A stretch of 64,000 bases of DNA from Thalassospira marina (GCF_002844375.1 NZ_CP024199.1:2529001-2593000), one strand, 5' to 3'; counted from the first letter of the stretch, positions 8,600-16,485 are shown. Notes: generated by a model not told the origin, from the sequence alone. Made by a program: numbers and translations.

Positions 8600-8688
8600 A
8601 TAAGTTTTGGTTGGGACACGAGCAAACTGCAGAAGATTACGTTGTTCCAGGCGCACCGTAGCGCGCCCCTGCACAGAACAACTGTCCA
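8572..8688 (-). ncRNA. Putative sigma-54-dependent small RNA
   Basis: About 117 nt, read on the minus strand, inferred from a sigma-54 promoter at one end and a strong terminator at the other. The predicted RNA can fold. An outer pair GGACA / TGTCC encloses a long hairpin, GTTGTTC with GAACAAC, whose apex pairs GGCGC with GCGCC. The 3' end is a perfect 9-base-pair hairpin followed by six T. A 65-codon reading frame crosses the region (8492-8689), but it runs through the terminator and has no typical coding features. The next gene on this strand, the Cache-like protein, starts ~190 bases further on. I do not recognise the RNA family. Existence is inferred from promoter, fold and terminator alone. 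Confidence 0.5.
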
Positions 8689-8698
8689 CTCCCTTCTA

Positions 8699-8715
8699 TG
8701 CAGATACCGTGCCAG
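8699..8715 (-). promoter_or_regulatory. Sigma-54 (-24/-12) promoter
   Basis: The minus strand reads CTGGCACGGTATCTGCA. This matches TGGCACG-N4-TTGC at every position except one T to C, and it keeps the invariant GG and GC exactly 10 bases apart. Upstream, 8720-8735 is a 16-base AT-only palindrome (AAAATTTATAAATTTT), a plausible bend or IHF region. The predicted start is near 8688. Confidence 0.7.
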
Positions 8716-8779
8716 TTTTAAAATTTATAAATTTTCGCGGGTTTGCGCGGTATAGAGTAGTAATACTTTAGAGGTATAG

Positions 8780-8956
8780 AGGATAATTTCGCAAAATGCG
8801 AATTTCAATTTGCAAAATGCGAAATTATCCTTTTCAACTTGCAAAATTTTCACTTAAAATACGCGTACAACGTGATGAGAAATCAGCACAAAGCACGCAA
8901 TGCCAGCATTTCGCCACGGCATCTCGTCCGAAAACTGAAATTTGCATTTTGGCGAA
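8780..8956. repeat. Repeated GCAAAATGCGAA elements, candidate enhancer-binding sites
   Basis: Copy A at 8788-8802 is TTCGCAAAATGCGAA, a 6-3-6 palindrome. Copy B at 8809-8824 (TTTGCAAAATGCGAAA) is offset by 21 bases. A weaker copy lies at 8838-8851 and a reversed one at 8937-8955. A and B together also form a 14-base inverted repeat (8780-8793 with 8818-8831). They sit about 90-250 bases upstream of the sigma-54 promoter, the normal range for an activator of that class. The cognate regulator is unknown. Confidence 0.6.
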
Positions 8957-8967
8957 TAGACTTCTAC

Positions 8968-9035
8968 AAGCCCCGGTTTTAACGGGCTTTTTGCGACACC
9001 CCACAAGAGAGGGGTATTAATCCGAATGGATTAGA
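8968..9035. other. Cluster of three stem-loops downstream of the 9058-9609 gene
   Basis: Three short hairpins follow one another: AAGCCC/GGGCTT at 8968-8989 (followed by TTTTTG on the plus strand), CCCC/GGGG around 8999-9015, and TAATCC/GGATTA around 9019-9034. They may end the minus-strand gene or a plus-strand transcript crossing the repeat region. The remainder of 8383-9057 holds no plausible gene. Confidence 0.4.
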
Positions 9036-9057
9036 GGATTTCAAAATTCCAACTAAA

Positions 9058-9609
9058 CTAGCGGAATCTTTTGCGTTTATTGGCTGTCGGCTTCTTATCG
9101 AAATTCAAAAGAGCCGGGGCATGCTGGATAATTTCTTCCAGAATATCGCGTGCCATATCCAGGTCATCCTGGGCGCTGGCATCAAGATCGCTTTTGAAAC
9201 GCGGATCGGACAGCATTTTTTCAGCTTCATAGAGCGTGCGAAGCTCGCTTTGAAATAATTCCCGCGAGCCAAGGGGCAAAAAGGCCTTCGCACTCATGAC
9301 AAAGAAGAATTTCAGGCTGGTCTTGATCACCAAGCGCAGCATCAGAACCTGCAGCTTGTGAAACTGGGTTTCCAGCTCATCCTTGCGGGGATGTGCATCA
9401 AGGGCAGCCAGACGCTCCGAGAGGATCAAAGACAACGCCTTGAAGTTGTCCACCTGCTCGCGAAAGGGGCGATAACGGGTAACATCCGTTGTATCAGCCA
9501 AGGCTTCAAGCTCGGCTGCAATCGATACCAGGATGCGCCCACGCTTTTCCAACTGCGACAGGAAATGCTCGACCTCTTTTACTTTTTGTCTTTGTGTCGA
9601 TGAATTCAT
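9058..9609 (-). CDS. Hypothetical helical cytoplasmic protein
   Basis: 183 residues from ATG 9609 (the frame is open to ATG 9672, adding 21 residues rich in aromatic and Gly residues). GAGGAAC lies ~12 bases before 9609, and neither start has an ideal ribosome site. The protein is almost entirely helical: a heptad-like segment KEVEHFLSQLEKRGRILVSI near the start, an amphipathic region ETQFHKLQVLMLRLVIKTSL in the middle, an acidic stretch (LDASAQDDLDMARDILEEII), and a basic tail (KKPTANKRKRFR). No catalytic motif, signal peptide or clear membrane segment is seen. It lies just after clpA on the same strand (gap ~130 bases). I do not recognise the family. Confidence 0.65.
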   Translation of the reverse strand: MNSSTQRQKVKEVEHFLSQLEKRGRILVSIAAELEALADTTDVTRYRPFREQVDNFKALSLILSERLAALDAHPRKDELETQFHKLQVLMLRLVIKTSLKFFFVMSAKAFLPLGSRELFQSELRTLYEAEKMLSDPRFKSDLDASAQDDLDMARDILEEIIQHAPALLNFDKKPTANKRKRFR

Positions 9610-9742
9610 AAAGCGCCGGAACGTTCCTCGATGAAAAAATGCATCCGGTCCATAAGGATAGCCCGGATGCATTCCAAGATACTATGCTGTGTGCCGATAG
9701 CAAGTCCGAAGGACGGCACCCGTTAAATCAGCAAAGGCCGAT

Positions 9743-12061
9743 TTATTCGACCATTTCAGGGTCGCGGGTTTGGCTTTTGTCTTCCTGATGATCAGGGAAA
9801 CGGAAAACAACGCCGTCATTTTCGATATCCACCAGAACAGAACCGCCCTTTTCCAGCTTGCCAAACAGCAATTCCTCGGCAAGCGGCTTTTTGACGTGTT
9901 CCTGAATGACACGGCCCAGCGGACGCGCCCCAAATGCAGGGTCATAACCACGTTCCGCAAGCCAGGTGCGGGCTGCTTCCGTCAGCTCGATCGAGACGTT
10001 ACGATCCGCAAGCTGAACTTCAAGCTGCAGAATGAACTTATCAACCACCATCTTGACCACATCGGCCTGCAGATGGGTAAACGGAATGACCGCATCGAGA
10101 CGGTTGCGGAATTCAGGGCTGAATGTCCGCTTGATGGCTTCCTCATCCTCGCCAATGCGCTGGTCACGCATAAAGCCGATGGCAGGTTTTGCCATGTCCG
10201 AAGCGCCAGCATTGGTTGTCATCACCAGCACGATATTGCGGAAATCAACGGTTTTGCCGTTATTATCCGTCAGCTTGCCATGATCCATCACCTGCAGAAG
10301 AATATTAAACAGGTCCGGATGTGCCTTTTCGATTTCATCAAGCAACACCACAGCATGCGGATGCTGGTCAACGGCATCGGTCAGAAGGCCACCCTGATCA
10401 AACCCGACATAGCCGGGAGGTGCACCAATCAGCCGTGAAACGCTGTGACGTTCCATATATTCCGACATGTCAAAGCGAACAAATTCAATGCCCATGACAT
10501 GTGCAAGCTGCTTGGTAACCTCGGTTTTACCAACACCGGTCGGACCGGAGAACAGGTACGAACCAATCGGTTTTTCCGGCTCACGCAAGCCCGCGCGCGC
10601 CAGCTTGATGGCACTCGACAGGGCCTCGATCGCCTTATCCTGACCAAACACAACCGTTTTCAGGTCACGTTCGATATTCTGTAATGCCTTGCGGTCATCG
10701 CTCGATACCGATTTGGCCGGAATACGGGCAATTTTCGCAACAATTTCTTCCACATCGCGCTTGCTGATCGTGCGTTTACGCTTGCTGGGTGCAATCAGCA
10801 TCCTTGATGCGCCAACCTCGTCGATAACGTCAATCGCGCTATCGGGACGTTTGCGATCATTGATGTAACGCGATGCCAGCTCAACCGCCGAACGAATGGC
10901 TTCGTTGGTGTATTTGACGTGGTGGTGTTCTTCGTAATAGGGCTTCAGCCCCTTGAGAATCTTGATGGTATCTTCCAGCGACGGCTCATCAACATCGATT
11001 TTCTGGAAACGACGCACAAGGGCTCGGTCCTTTTCAAAATGACCGCGGAATTCCTTATAGGTGGTCGAACCGATGCAACGCAGCGCACCACTGGCAAGAG
11101 CCGGTTTGAGCAGGTTGGATGCATCCATTGCCCCGCCCGATGTGGCACCCGCCCCGATCACGGTGTGAATTTCATCAATGAACAGTACGGCATTTTCATG
11201 CTCGTCCAGTTCCTTGACCACGGCTTTCAACCGTTCTTCAAAATCACCGCGATAACGTGTTCCCGCCAGAAGCGAGCCCATATCAAGGGCAAAAATGGTC
11301 GCACCCTGCAAAACCTCGGGCACATCACCATCGACAATACGCTTGGCAAGGCCTTCGGCAATGGCGGTTTTGCCCACGCCCGGGTCCCCCACATATAGCG
11401 GGTTATTTTTGGTGCGGCGGCACAAAACCTGAATGGTGCGGTCGATCTCGCTTTGGCGGCCAATCAGCGGGTCAATTTTGCCCTTCTGCGCCTTGGCATT
11501 CAAATTAACGCAATAAGCCTTAAGGGCTTCGCCTTCCTTGGCCGCACCCGTTTCATCGGCATCGGCCGAACCGGGTGCATTAAGGTCTTCATCCGCACCA
11601 CGCGGGATGCGGCGTTCATTAAGTTCAGGCGCCTTGGCAATGCCGTGGGAAATGTAGTTCACCGCATCCAGCCGGGTCATATCCTGCAATTGCAGGTAAT
11701 AAACCGCATGTGATTCCCGTTCGGAAAACAGTGCTACAAGAACATTTGCGCCGGTAACTTCTTCACGCCCCGAAGACTGGACGTGAATGGCGGCACGCTG
11801 AATAACACGCTGAAAACCGGCTGTCGGTTTTGGATCAACCAAACGCGCACTAACCAGCCCGGAAAGCTCGCTATCGGCAAAGTCGCGCAATTCATTGCGC
11901 AGCCGGTCAACGTCGACGCGGCAGGCTTTGAAAACCGCAACCGCATCCTGATCTTCGGTCAGCGATAGCAGCAGATGTTCCAGAGTTGCGTATTCGTGAC
12001 GCCGTTCGGATGCATATGCAAGCGCACGGTGCAGGCTTTCTTCCAGATTACGCGAGAGCAT
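9743..12061 (-). CDS. clpA: ATP-dependent Clp protease ATP-binding subunit ClpA
   Basis: ClpA is the AAA+ unfoldase that feeds substrates, including ClpS-delivered N-degron proteins, into ClpP. At 772 residues it matches E. coli ClpA. The N-domain (1-145) has the ClpS-binding fold. D1 has Walker A GDPGVGKT at 225-232 and Walker B LFIDE at 293-297. D2 has GPTGVGKT at 506-513 and LLDEIEKAH at 573-581. The ClpP-docking loop is visible as IGF at 628-630. The long middle coiled coil of ClpB is absent, which rules out a disaggregase. GGAG precedes ATG, and the gene starts 6 bases after the clpS stop, so the two are co-translated. Confidence 0.97.
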   Translation of the reverse strand: MLSRNLEESLHRALAYASERRHEYATLEHLLLSLTEDQDAVAVFKACRVDVDRLRNELRDFADSELSGLVSARLVDPKPTAGFQRVIQRAAIHVQSSGREEVTGANVLVALFSERESHAVYYLQLQDMTRLDAVNYISHGIAKAPELNERRIPRGADEDLNAPGSADADETGAAKEGEALKAYCVNLNAKAQKGKIDPLIGRQSEIDRTIQVLCRRTKNNPLYVGDPGVGKTAIAEGLAKRIVDGDVPEVLQGATIFALDMGSLLAGTRYRGDFEERLKAVVKELDEHENAVLFIDEIHTVIGAGATSGGAMDASNLLKPALASGALRCIGSTTYKEFRGHFEKDRALVRRFQKIDVDEPSLEDTIKILKGLKPYYEEHHHVKYTNEAIRSAVELASRYINDRKRPDSAIDVIDEVGASRMLIAPSKRKRTISKRDVEEIVAKIARIPAKSVSSDDRKALQNIERDLKTVVFGQDKAIEALSSAIKLARAGLREPEKPIGSYLFSGPTGVGKTEVTKQLAHVMGIEFVRFDMSEYMERHSVSRLIGAPPGYVGFDQGGLLTDAVDQHPHAVVLLDEIEKAHPDLFNILLQVMDHGKLTDNNGKTVDFRNIVLVMTTNAGASDMAKPAIGFMRDQRIGEDEEAIKRTFSPEFRNRLDAVIPFTHLQADVVKMVVDKFILQLEVQLADRNVSIELTEAARTWLAERGYDPAFGARPLGRVIQEHVKKPLAEELLFGKLEKGGSVLVDIENDGVVFRFPDHQEDKSQTRDPEMVE

Positions 12062-12067
12062 GTATGA

Positions 12068-12394
12068 CTACTCCTTCTCTATCGTGCACTGCAACGGGTG
12101 CTGGTTCTGGCGCGCCAGGTCCATCACCTGGTTAACCTTGGTCTCGGCGATCTCGTATGTAAAGACACCGCATACACCGACACCTTTTCGGTGAACCTGC
12201 AGCATGATCGCCGTCGCCTCCTCACGCCCCTTGGCAAAGAACTGCTCCAGGACGAGAACGACAAATTCCATCGGTGTGTAGTCATCATTGAGCAACAACA
12301 CCTTGTACATTGCCGGTTTTTTGGTTTTCGGCCGCGTTTTGGTTACAACGCCTGTGGTAGGGAGGCCGTCACCCTGATTGCCCTGATCACTCAT
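12068..12394 (-). CDS. clpS: ATP-dependent Clp protease adaptor ClpS
   Basis: ClpS binds N-terminal Leu, Phe, Tyr or Trp and delivers such proteins to ClpA. 108 residues, with a flexible N-terminal extension (1-28) followed by the core. The N-degron pocket residues are present: NDD at 36-38 in LLLNDDYTPMEFV, and His68 in MLQVHRKGVGVCG. This is the standard clpS-clpA operon. It is the only clpS in the window; many alphaproteobacteria carry a second paralogue elsewhere. aat, encoded at 1328, makes substrates for this adaptor. Confidence 0.96.
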   Translation of the reverse strand: MSDQGNQGDGLPTTGVVTKTRPKTKKPAMYKVLLLNDDYTPMEFVVLVLEQFFAKGREEATAIMLQVHRKGVGVCGVFTYEIAETKVNQVMDLARQNQHPLQCTIEKE

Positions 12395-12434
12395 AACCTG
12401 CTAACCGGAATCCTCTTAGTTGCGCCTTGGAAAC

Positions 12435-12462
12435 ATGATAGGTCAACATGACCGCGTTTCAA
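12435..12462 (-). promoter_or_regulatory. Predicted clpSA promoter
   Basis: Minus strand: TTGAAA (12462-12457), 16-base spacer, TATCAT (12440-12435); each box matches the housekeeping consensus at five of six positions. The leader to ATG 12394 would be ~35 bases. The overlapping TTGAAA...CCTATCAT also loosely resembles a heat-shock promoter. Confidence 0.5.
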
Positions 12463-12498
12463 AGCCCCGTAAATTCAATCCACGAAATGATTGCTTGT

Positions 12499-12513
12499 TT
12501 ACATGTCATGTAA
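12499..12513. promoter_or_regulatory. Palindromic operator candidate upstream of clpSA
   Basis: TTACATGTCATGTAA is a perfect 7-1-7 inverted repeat, 37 bases upstream of the predicted -35 box of clpSA. Size and symmetry suit a dimeric repressor or activator; the protein is unknown. Apart from this and the promoter, 12395-12602 holds nothing else I can identify. Confidence 0.4.
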
Positions 12514-12602
12514 GTTGCGTTTGCAGGCGCGCAAGATGCAGGCACAAAACTTGGTTGCACGGCACAACACCAAATCGTGAAGGCACCATCCCTTGTGGTG
12601 CC

Positions 12603-12635
12603 AAAAAGAAAACGGGCGCAGTCAAAACTGCGCCC
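12603..12635 (-). terminator. Phasin gene terminator
   Basis: Minus strand: perfect 9-base-pair stem GGGCGCAGT / ACTGCGCCC, loop TTTG, followed by GTTTTCTTTTTGG. It lies ~95 bases after the phasin stop codon. Confidence 0.85.
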
Positions 12636-12730
12636 GCCCGCCTTGATGGCCATCTTACATCCAAACGCCAAAACCACGTTTCGACGGATGAAAATCTTTT
12701 TTCTTGCGCCTGAAAACAGCGCTAGCCCGG

Positions 12731-13855
12731 TTATTTCGGCGCCCAGCTTTTTTCCATCAGCGCAACGCTATCATTCCACATCCCGAACCAGATTTCCTGG
12801 AAACGGGATTGTTCAGCCATACCATCATCGACGATACGCTTGACCATGCGGGCGTTGATTTCCTGAAAATCATCCATGGATTCCACCTTGGAAAGGGACT
12901 CGATATCCCCCTGAAGCGCATCAATTTCGCGCTGCATCCAGGTCATCCATTCCTTGCTTATAAGCCCGCTCTGGTCCGCCATTTTTGACGAAGCCTGCAT
13001 CAACCCGTCCCAATTGGAAAGGTGGGACTGAATCAAATCTTCATACTGGCTGGCAAAATGCGAACCGGCATCCGAAACAATGTCGGTATGGTCCGACACT
13101 GCATCCATCAGGCTGGCAAAGGCATCATTTGCCGCTTCCTGGGCCGATGTGACCAGATCAACCACGTCATCTGACTGCCAGAATTCAAACATCTGCGAAA
13201 CAGGCACGGTTGGCACCGGAATATCGGCAACCACCTTTTGCGAAACTTTCACCGTATCTTTCGCAGCCTTGTCATCAATGCTGACTTCAACCTTGGCAAC
13301 CGGCGTCACCACTTCGGCCTTAACAGGCGCAACGATTTCCGGCGCCTTGGGTGCTTCTGCGGCGGCTTTCGCCACGGCTTCGGTTGCCGCCTTGGTCATT
13401 TCACCAACGGTTTCCTTTGCAGCCTCGGCTTGCTTGCTGGTGGCGGATTTTACGGTATCAGCCGTTTTAGCAGCGGCCTCGGTCGCCTTGGCGGCACTGG
13501 CGCTGGCGGTTTTGCTGGCAACACTGGCCGATTTCTCGGCTGGTTTGCTGGCACCCACGGCTGCAGCCCGTTTGGGTGCGGCAGCCTTGGCTGCGGACGG
13601 CGCAGCGCTGGATGAGGCCTTGGCAGCAGGTGCTGCCGCCTTTGGTTCTACCTTGGGTGCTGCTTTGACCGCACTACCAGAAGGCGTTTTTGCAGCCGAC
13701 GCCGCCGGCGTGGAATTTGATTTGTTCGCAGATGCAGCACCGGCTTTCACTGTCTTGACAGACGAATCAGAAGCCCCGGACGCGGCCGTGCTTTTTGCGC
13801 TGGATGCTGACGCTTTTTGAGATTTTGCAGGCACCTTCTTCGGGGTCGTCACCAT
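12731..13855 (-). CDS. Phasin family protein with N-terminal Ala/Lys-rich histone-like tail
   Basis: 374 residues. Residues 1-~190 are low-complexity Ala/Lys/Ser/Pro (runs such as AAPSAAKAAAPKRAAAVGA), like the histone H1-like tails of PhaF-type phasins. Residues ~215-374 form a helical phasin domain: VPVSQMFEFWQSDDVVDLV, NDAFASLMDAVSDHTDIV and DFQEINARMVKRIVDDGMAE. Phasins coat polyhydroxybutyrate granules and may tether them to DNA. In PhaF the basic tail is C-terminal; here it is N-terminal. ATG 13855 is preferred over a start seven codons upstream because GGAGGA lies 8 bases before it. A TGC-N3-GCA palindrome in front of the gene suggests control by a PhaR-type repressor. A different granule or DNA-binding role is possible for the tail. 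Confidence 0.82.
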   Translation of the reverse strand: MVTTPKKVPAKSQKASASSAKSTAASGASDSSVKTVKAGAASANKSNSTPAASAAKTPSGSAVKAAPKVEPKAAAPAAKASSSAAPSAAKAAAPKRAAAVGASKPAEKSASVASKTASASAAKATEAAAKTADTVKSATSKQAEAAKETVGEMTKAATEAVAKAAAEAPKAPEIVAPVKAEVVTPVAKVEVSIDDKAAKDTVKVSQKVVADIPVPTVPVSQMFEFWQSDDVVDLVTSAQEAANDAFASLMDAVSDHTDIVSDAGSHFASQYEDLIQSHLSNWDGLMQASSKMADQSGLISKEWMTWMQREIDALQGDIESLSKVESMDDFQEINARMVKRIVDDGMAEQSRFQEIWFGMWNDSVALMEKSWAPK

Positions 13856-13897
13856 TGTGCCGTCCTCCATTTCCAAGTTTCAGGATTGCCGTCGCGA

Positions 13898-13912
13898 TGT
13901 TGCAATGCAACA
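13898..13912. promoter_or_regulatory. Candidate PhaR-type operator upstream of the phasin gene
   Basis: TGTTGCAATGCAACA is a 7-1-7 palindrome containing TGC-N3-GCA, 43-57 bases before the phasin start. PhaR repressors of alphaproteobacterial phasin genes recognise TGC/GCA dyads, so the match fits the gene. The assignment is inference. Confidence 0.5.
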
Positions 13913-14000
13913 AAACCTTAGATGGAAACGGAAAATTCGTCAAGGATACTTTCGTGACATTCGCTTCACAATCCGCACTACCCTGCCCCGGATTGCCCCT

Positions 14001-14031
14001 AAAAACAACGGGCTGGCAAATGCCAGCCCGT
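14001..14031 (-). terminator. Terminator of the lipoprotein gene
   Basis: Minus strand: perfect 11-base-pair stem ACGGGCTGGCA / TGCCAGCCCGT with a 2-base spacer at its centre (effective tetraloop), followed by TGTTTTTAG. It lies 10 bases after the stop at 14041. Confidence 0.88.
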
Positions 14032-14040
14032 CTGCGGATT

Positions 14041-14787
14041 TTACTGAAGCATGTTTCCGCGCACTGTTCTGTAGAAATTGCGATCCCGCATATTCTTGTC
14101 ATTGCCATAAAAAGGATCGGGATTTTTGGCGGCATCAGGGTCCGGCGCGGGCGGCAATGGATCAGCCTGGCCTGACAATTTCTCCAGGACAACCGGGAAA
14201 TGCAGGTCGCGCAGGTCACCCTTTTCCGAGCTCCAGGCTGCCAGCGTCATATGCTGCTGGGAACATCCCAGCGCCACCCAATAATGGTCTTCGGATTGCA
14301 AACGCAGGCCATCGCGGTCCTGGGTGCCAAAACCATCCTGCTGCATTGCATCGGTCAGGGTCAGATATTGCTGGCGCGTCATCTGGTTGCGCACCGGTTC
14401 GCCACTGAAGGCACCCAATGGCGACCTGACAGAGACATTCATCTCGCTCACATCGATCGGCCCGAACTGGTGGGACTCGATTATAAAGCCATCACTGCCA
14501 GTTTGCGGGGTGACGTCAAAGGTACGGACGTCTTTGTAATAATCCGCATTATAAACAATTCTGATTTTGCCTTCCGCCTCGCCGGCAGAGCAGGCCACGC
14601 GAATATCATCCGCATTCAGATAGGAAAACCAGCTTGCCTTGCGCACAACCGGATTCGCAACATCGCTGGTCGCCGTGTAGGTACAGCCACCCAAAATGGC
14701 AATTGTTGCCGCTGCTGTTGCAAACTTAATGATTCCAAGCCGCTTTGGGGCTACATCCTTGTGCGGTCGATGTATTTCTGTGGGCAT
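14041..14787 (-). CDS. Putative lipoprotein of unknown function
   Basis: 248 residues from ATG 14787, which has AGAGG nine bases upstream; the frame is open 29 codons further but without a ribosome site. The N-terminus is basic (KRLGIIKFATAAATIAIL) and ends in a lipobox, LGGC, so Cys is the likely lipidated residue. The mature domain is mixed alpha/beta with DDIRVACSAGEAEGKIRIVY, FIIESHQFGPIDVSEM, MTRQQYLTLTDAMQQDGF and HYWVALGCSQQHM. The C-terminal ~45 residues are Pro/Asp-rich and then basic. I do not recognise the family. It is divergent from the carboxypeptidase gene, so an envelope role is plausible but unproven. Confidence 0.7.
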   Translation of the reverse strand: MPTEIHRPHKDVAPKRLGIIKFATAAATIAILGGCTYTATSDVANPVVRKASWFSYLNADDIRVACSAGEAEGKIRIVYNADYYKDVRTFDVTPQTGSDGFIIESHQFGPIDVSEMNVSVRSPLGAFSGEPVRNQMTRQQYLTLTDAMQQDGFGTQDRDGLRLQSEDHYWVALGCSQQHMTLAAWSSEKGDLRDLHFPVVLEKLSGQADPLPPAPDPDAAKNPDPFYGNDKNMRDRNFYRTVRGNMLQ

Positions 14788-14912
14788 TAATACCTCTGTT
14801 TTGACAGACTCGGTCACAACGCATAAACTCGCGTGCAATTGGGGCATCGGCAAGGCACATTGGCCTGCCAGCAATTTTCATTCCGTTAAGCATTTTTTTA
14901 GTCGGAACTGGC

Positions 14913-16274
14913 ATGCTGGCCTCAACCGTCTTGGGGATACTCGTTAACCGGACATTGTTTATGATTTCTATGTTCCGCGTCGGCCCTGCCGTGCCGACCA
15001 GACAACCAGATTCCGCTGACTTTTTGCCATCACGCGTGACGGCCCGTCGCCTTTTCTGCGTGCTGAGCGTCATCCTGCTTTCACTGCTGGCCCTGCCCGC
15101 CATCAGCACCAATGCGCTTGCCCGTACCTACACGGCTCTGATCGTTGATGCGGATTCGGGCGAAGTGCTGCATGAATATCGCGCTGACCAGAAAGTTTAT
15201 CCTGCGTCCCTGACCAAGATCATGACGCTTTATATGCTTTTTGATGCGCTTGATAGCGGCAAGGTATCGCTGGCGACCCGTATGCCGGTATCCAAACGCG
15301 CATGGGGTCAGGCACCGTCAAAGCTGGGTGTTCAGCCTGGTGAAACCATTGCCGTCAAGGATGCCATTCTGGCGCTGGTGACAAAGTCGGCAAACGATGT
15401 TGCCGTGGTGATTGGTGAATATCTGGGTGGTAGCGAAACGAAGTTTGCGCAGATGATGACCGCGACCGCGCGCAAAATCGGCATGAAAAGCACGACCTTC
15501 CGCAATGCATCGGGCCTGCCCAATCGTGGGCAAATGACCACTGCACGCGACATGGTACGCTTGGCAATGCGCCTGCGCCATGATTTCGGTGACTATTACC
15601 ATTTCTTTTCGACCCAGAAATTCACTTATGGCAACCGGACTTATGGCAACCATAACAATCTTCTGGCGTCCTATTACGGAACGGATGGCATTAAAACCGG
15701 CTTCATCAATGCATCGGGCTTTAACCTGGTGGCATCGGTCAAACGCGATGGCAAACGCCTGATTGGCGCCGTGTTTGGCGGCCGCACGGCACGTTCGCGC
15801 GATGACCAGATGAAAAAGCTGCTTGATAAAGCCTATGTCGAGCTGAAAAAGGACGGCGAAATCATTCCGCCGCGCCCGCGCATCAGCCCGGAAGAAAAAA
15901 TTCTGCCCGCCGATACCCAGCTTCTGATGGCAAAAGCCAACAGCGCCAGTGAAGGCCAAATTCCCGGCCACATCGACACTGACACCATTGTTGCCCGCAT
16001 TAAACCAACCGGTGGTGGCTGGGGCATTCAGGTTGGCGCATTCAGCGACCAGCGCCGGGCTCAGGAAGCGGTGCTGACCGCAGCACGGACCGCCCCTGAA
16101 ATTCTGCGACTGACCCGTGCAGCGGTTGAGCAGCAGGAATCAGATAGTGGCGTTGTCTATCGCGCCCGATTAATCGGCTTTGGTGCCGAAGAAGATGCCC
16201 GCAGCGCCTGTGCAGCCCTGCAACGTCAGAACATGGCCTGTATCCCTGTTGTCACCCCTGGTGACGCTGGCTGA
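14913..16274 (+). CDS. D-alanyl-D-alanine carboxypeptidase (PBP5/6 type) with C-terminal SPOR domain
   Basis: A peptidoglycan D,D-carboxypeptidase that removes the terminal D-Ala of pentapeptides in the periplasm. All three penicillin-binding motifs are present: SLTK at 99-102 (catalytic Ser99), SAN at 159-161 and KTG at 261-263 in DGIKTGFINASGFN. A hydrophobic segment at ~47-65 is the signal peptide. Residues ~365-450 form a SPOR domain (GWGIQVGAFSDQRRAQEAV), which binds denuded septal glycan, so the enzyme is probably drawn to the division site. The start is uncertain: ATG 14913 follows CGGAA, but ATG 14961 would give a more ordinary signal sequence. It is divergent from the lipoprotein gene and has its own terminator. 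Confidence 0.92.
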   Translation: MLASTVLGILVNRTLFMISMFRVGPAVPTRQPDSADFLPSRVTARRLFCVLSVILLSLLALPAISTNALARTYTALIVDADSGEVLHEYRADQKVYPASLTKIMTLYMLFDALDSGKVSLATRMPVSKRAWGQAPSKLGVQPGETIAVKDAILALVTKSANDVAVVIGEYLGGSETKFAQMMTATARKIGMKSTTFRNASGLPNRGQMTTARDMVRLAMRLRHDFGDYYHFFSTQKFTYGNRTYGNHNNLLASYYGTDGIKTGFINASGFNLVASVKRDGKRLIGAVFGGRTARSRDDQMKKLLDKAYVELKKDGEIIPPRPRISPEEKILPADTQLLMAKANSASEGQIPGHIDTDTIVARIKPTGGGWGIQVGAFSDQRRAQEAVLTAARTAPEILRLTRAAVEQQESDSGVVYRARLIGFGAEEDARSACAALQRQNMACIPVVTPGDAG

Positions 16275-16309
16275 TTGCAAGAACGGCAAGCACACAAAAC
16301 ATAACGATC

Positions 16310-16336
16310 AAAGGTCGCCACGCTGGCGGCCTTTTT
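16310..16336 (+). terminator. Terminator of the D,D-carboxypeptidase gene
   Basis: AAGGTCGCC / GGCGGCCTT stem with a short loop and TTTTTCTTT on the plus strand, 36 bases after the stop. The following 150 bases to the next terminator show no features. Confidence 0.85.
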
Positions 16337-16485
16337 CTTTGCCCGTTAGACATAAGGTTACAGGCAAAGCACCTTTCCCAAAAAACATCCGCTCAACGCA
16401 CCATCACGATCTAAACATCCCAGCAGCTCTCAATCTCTATAGACCGACACCGGGTTCTCTCTGATCGTGCTCAAAATAACGCAAC

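Noticed and set aside
8492..8689. 65-codon minus-strand frame over the putative small RNA
   Set aside because: It runs through a strong terminator hairpin and has no ribosome site; structure explains the region better.
8780..8956. CRISPR-like array
   Set aside because: Repeats are only 11-16 bases, unequal in spacing and orientation, and lie upstream of a promoter. They are better read as operator sites.
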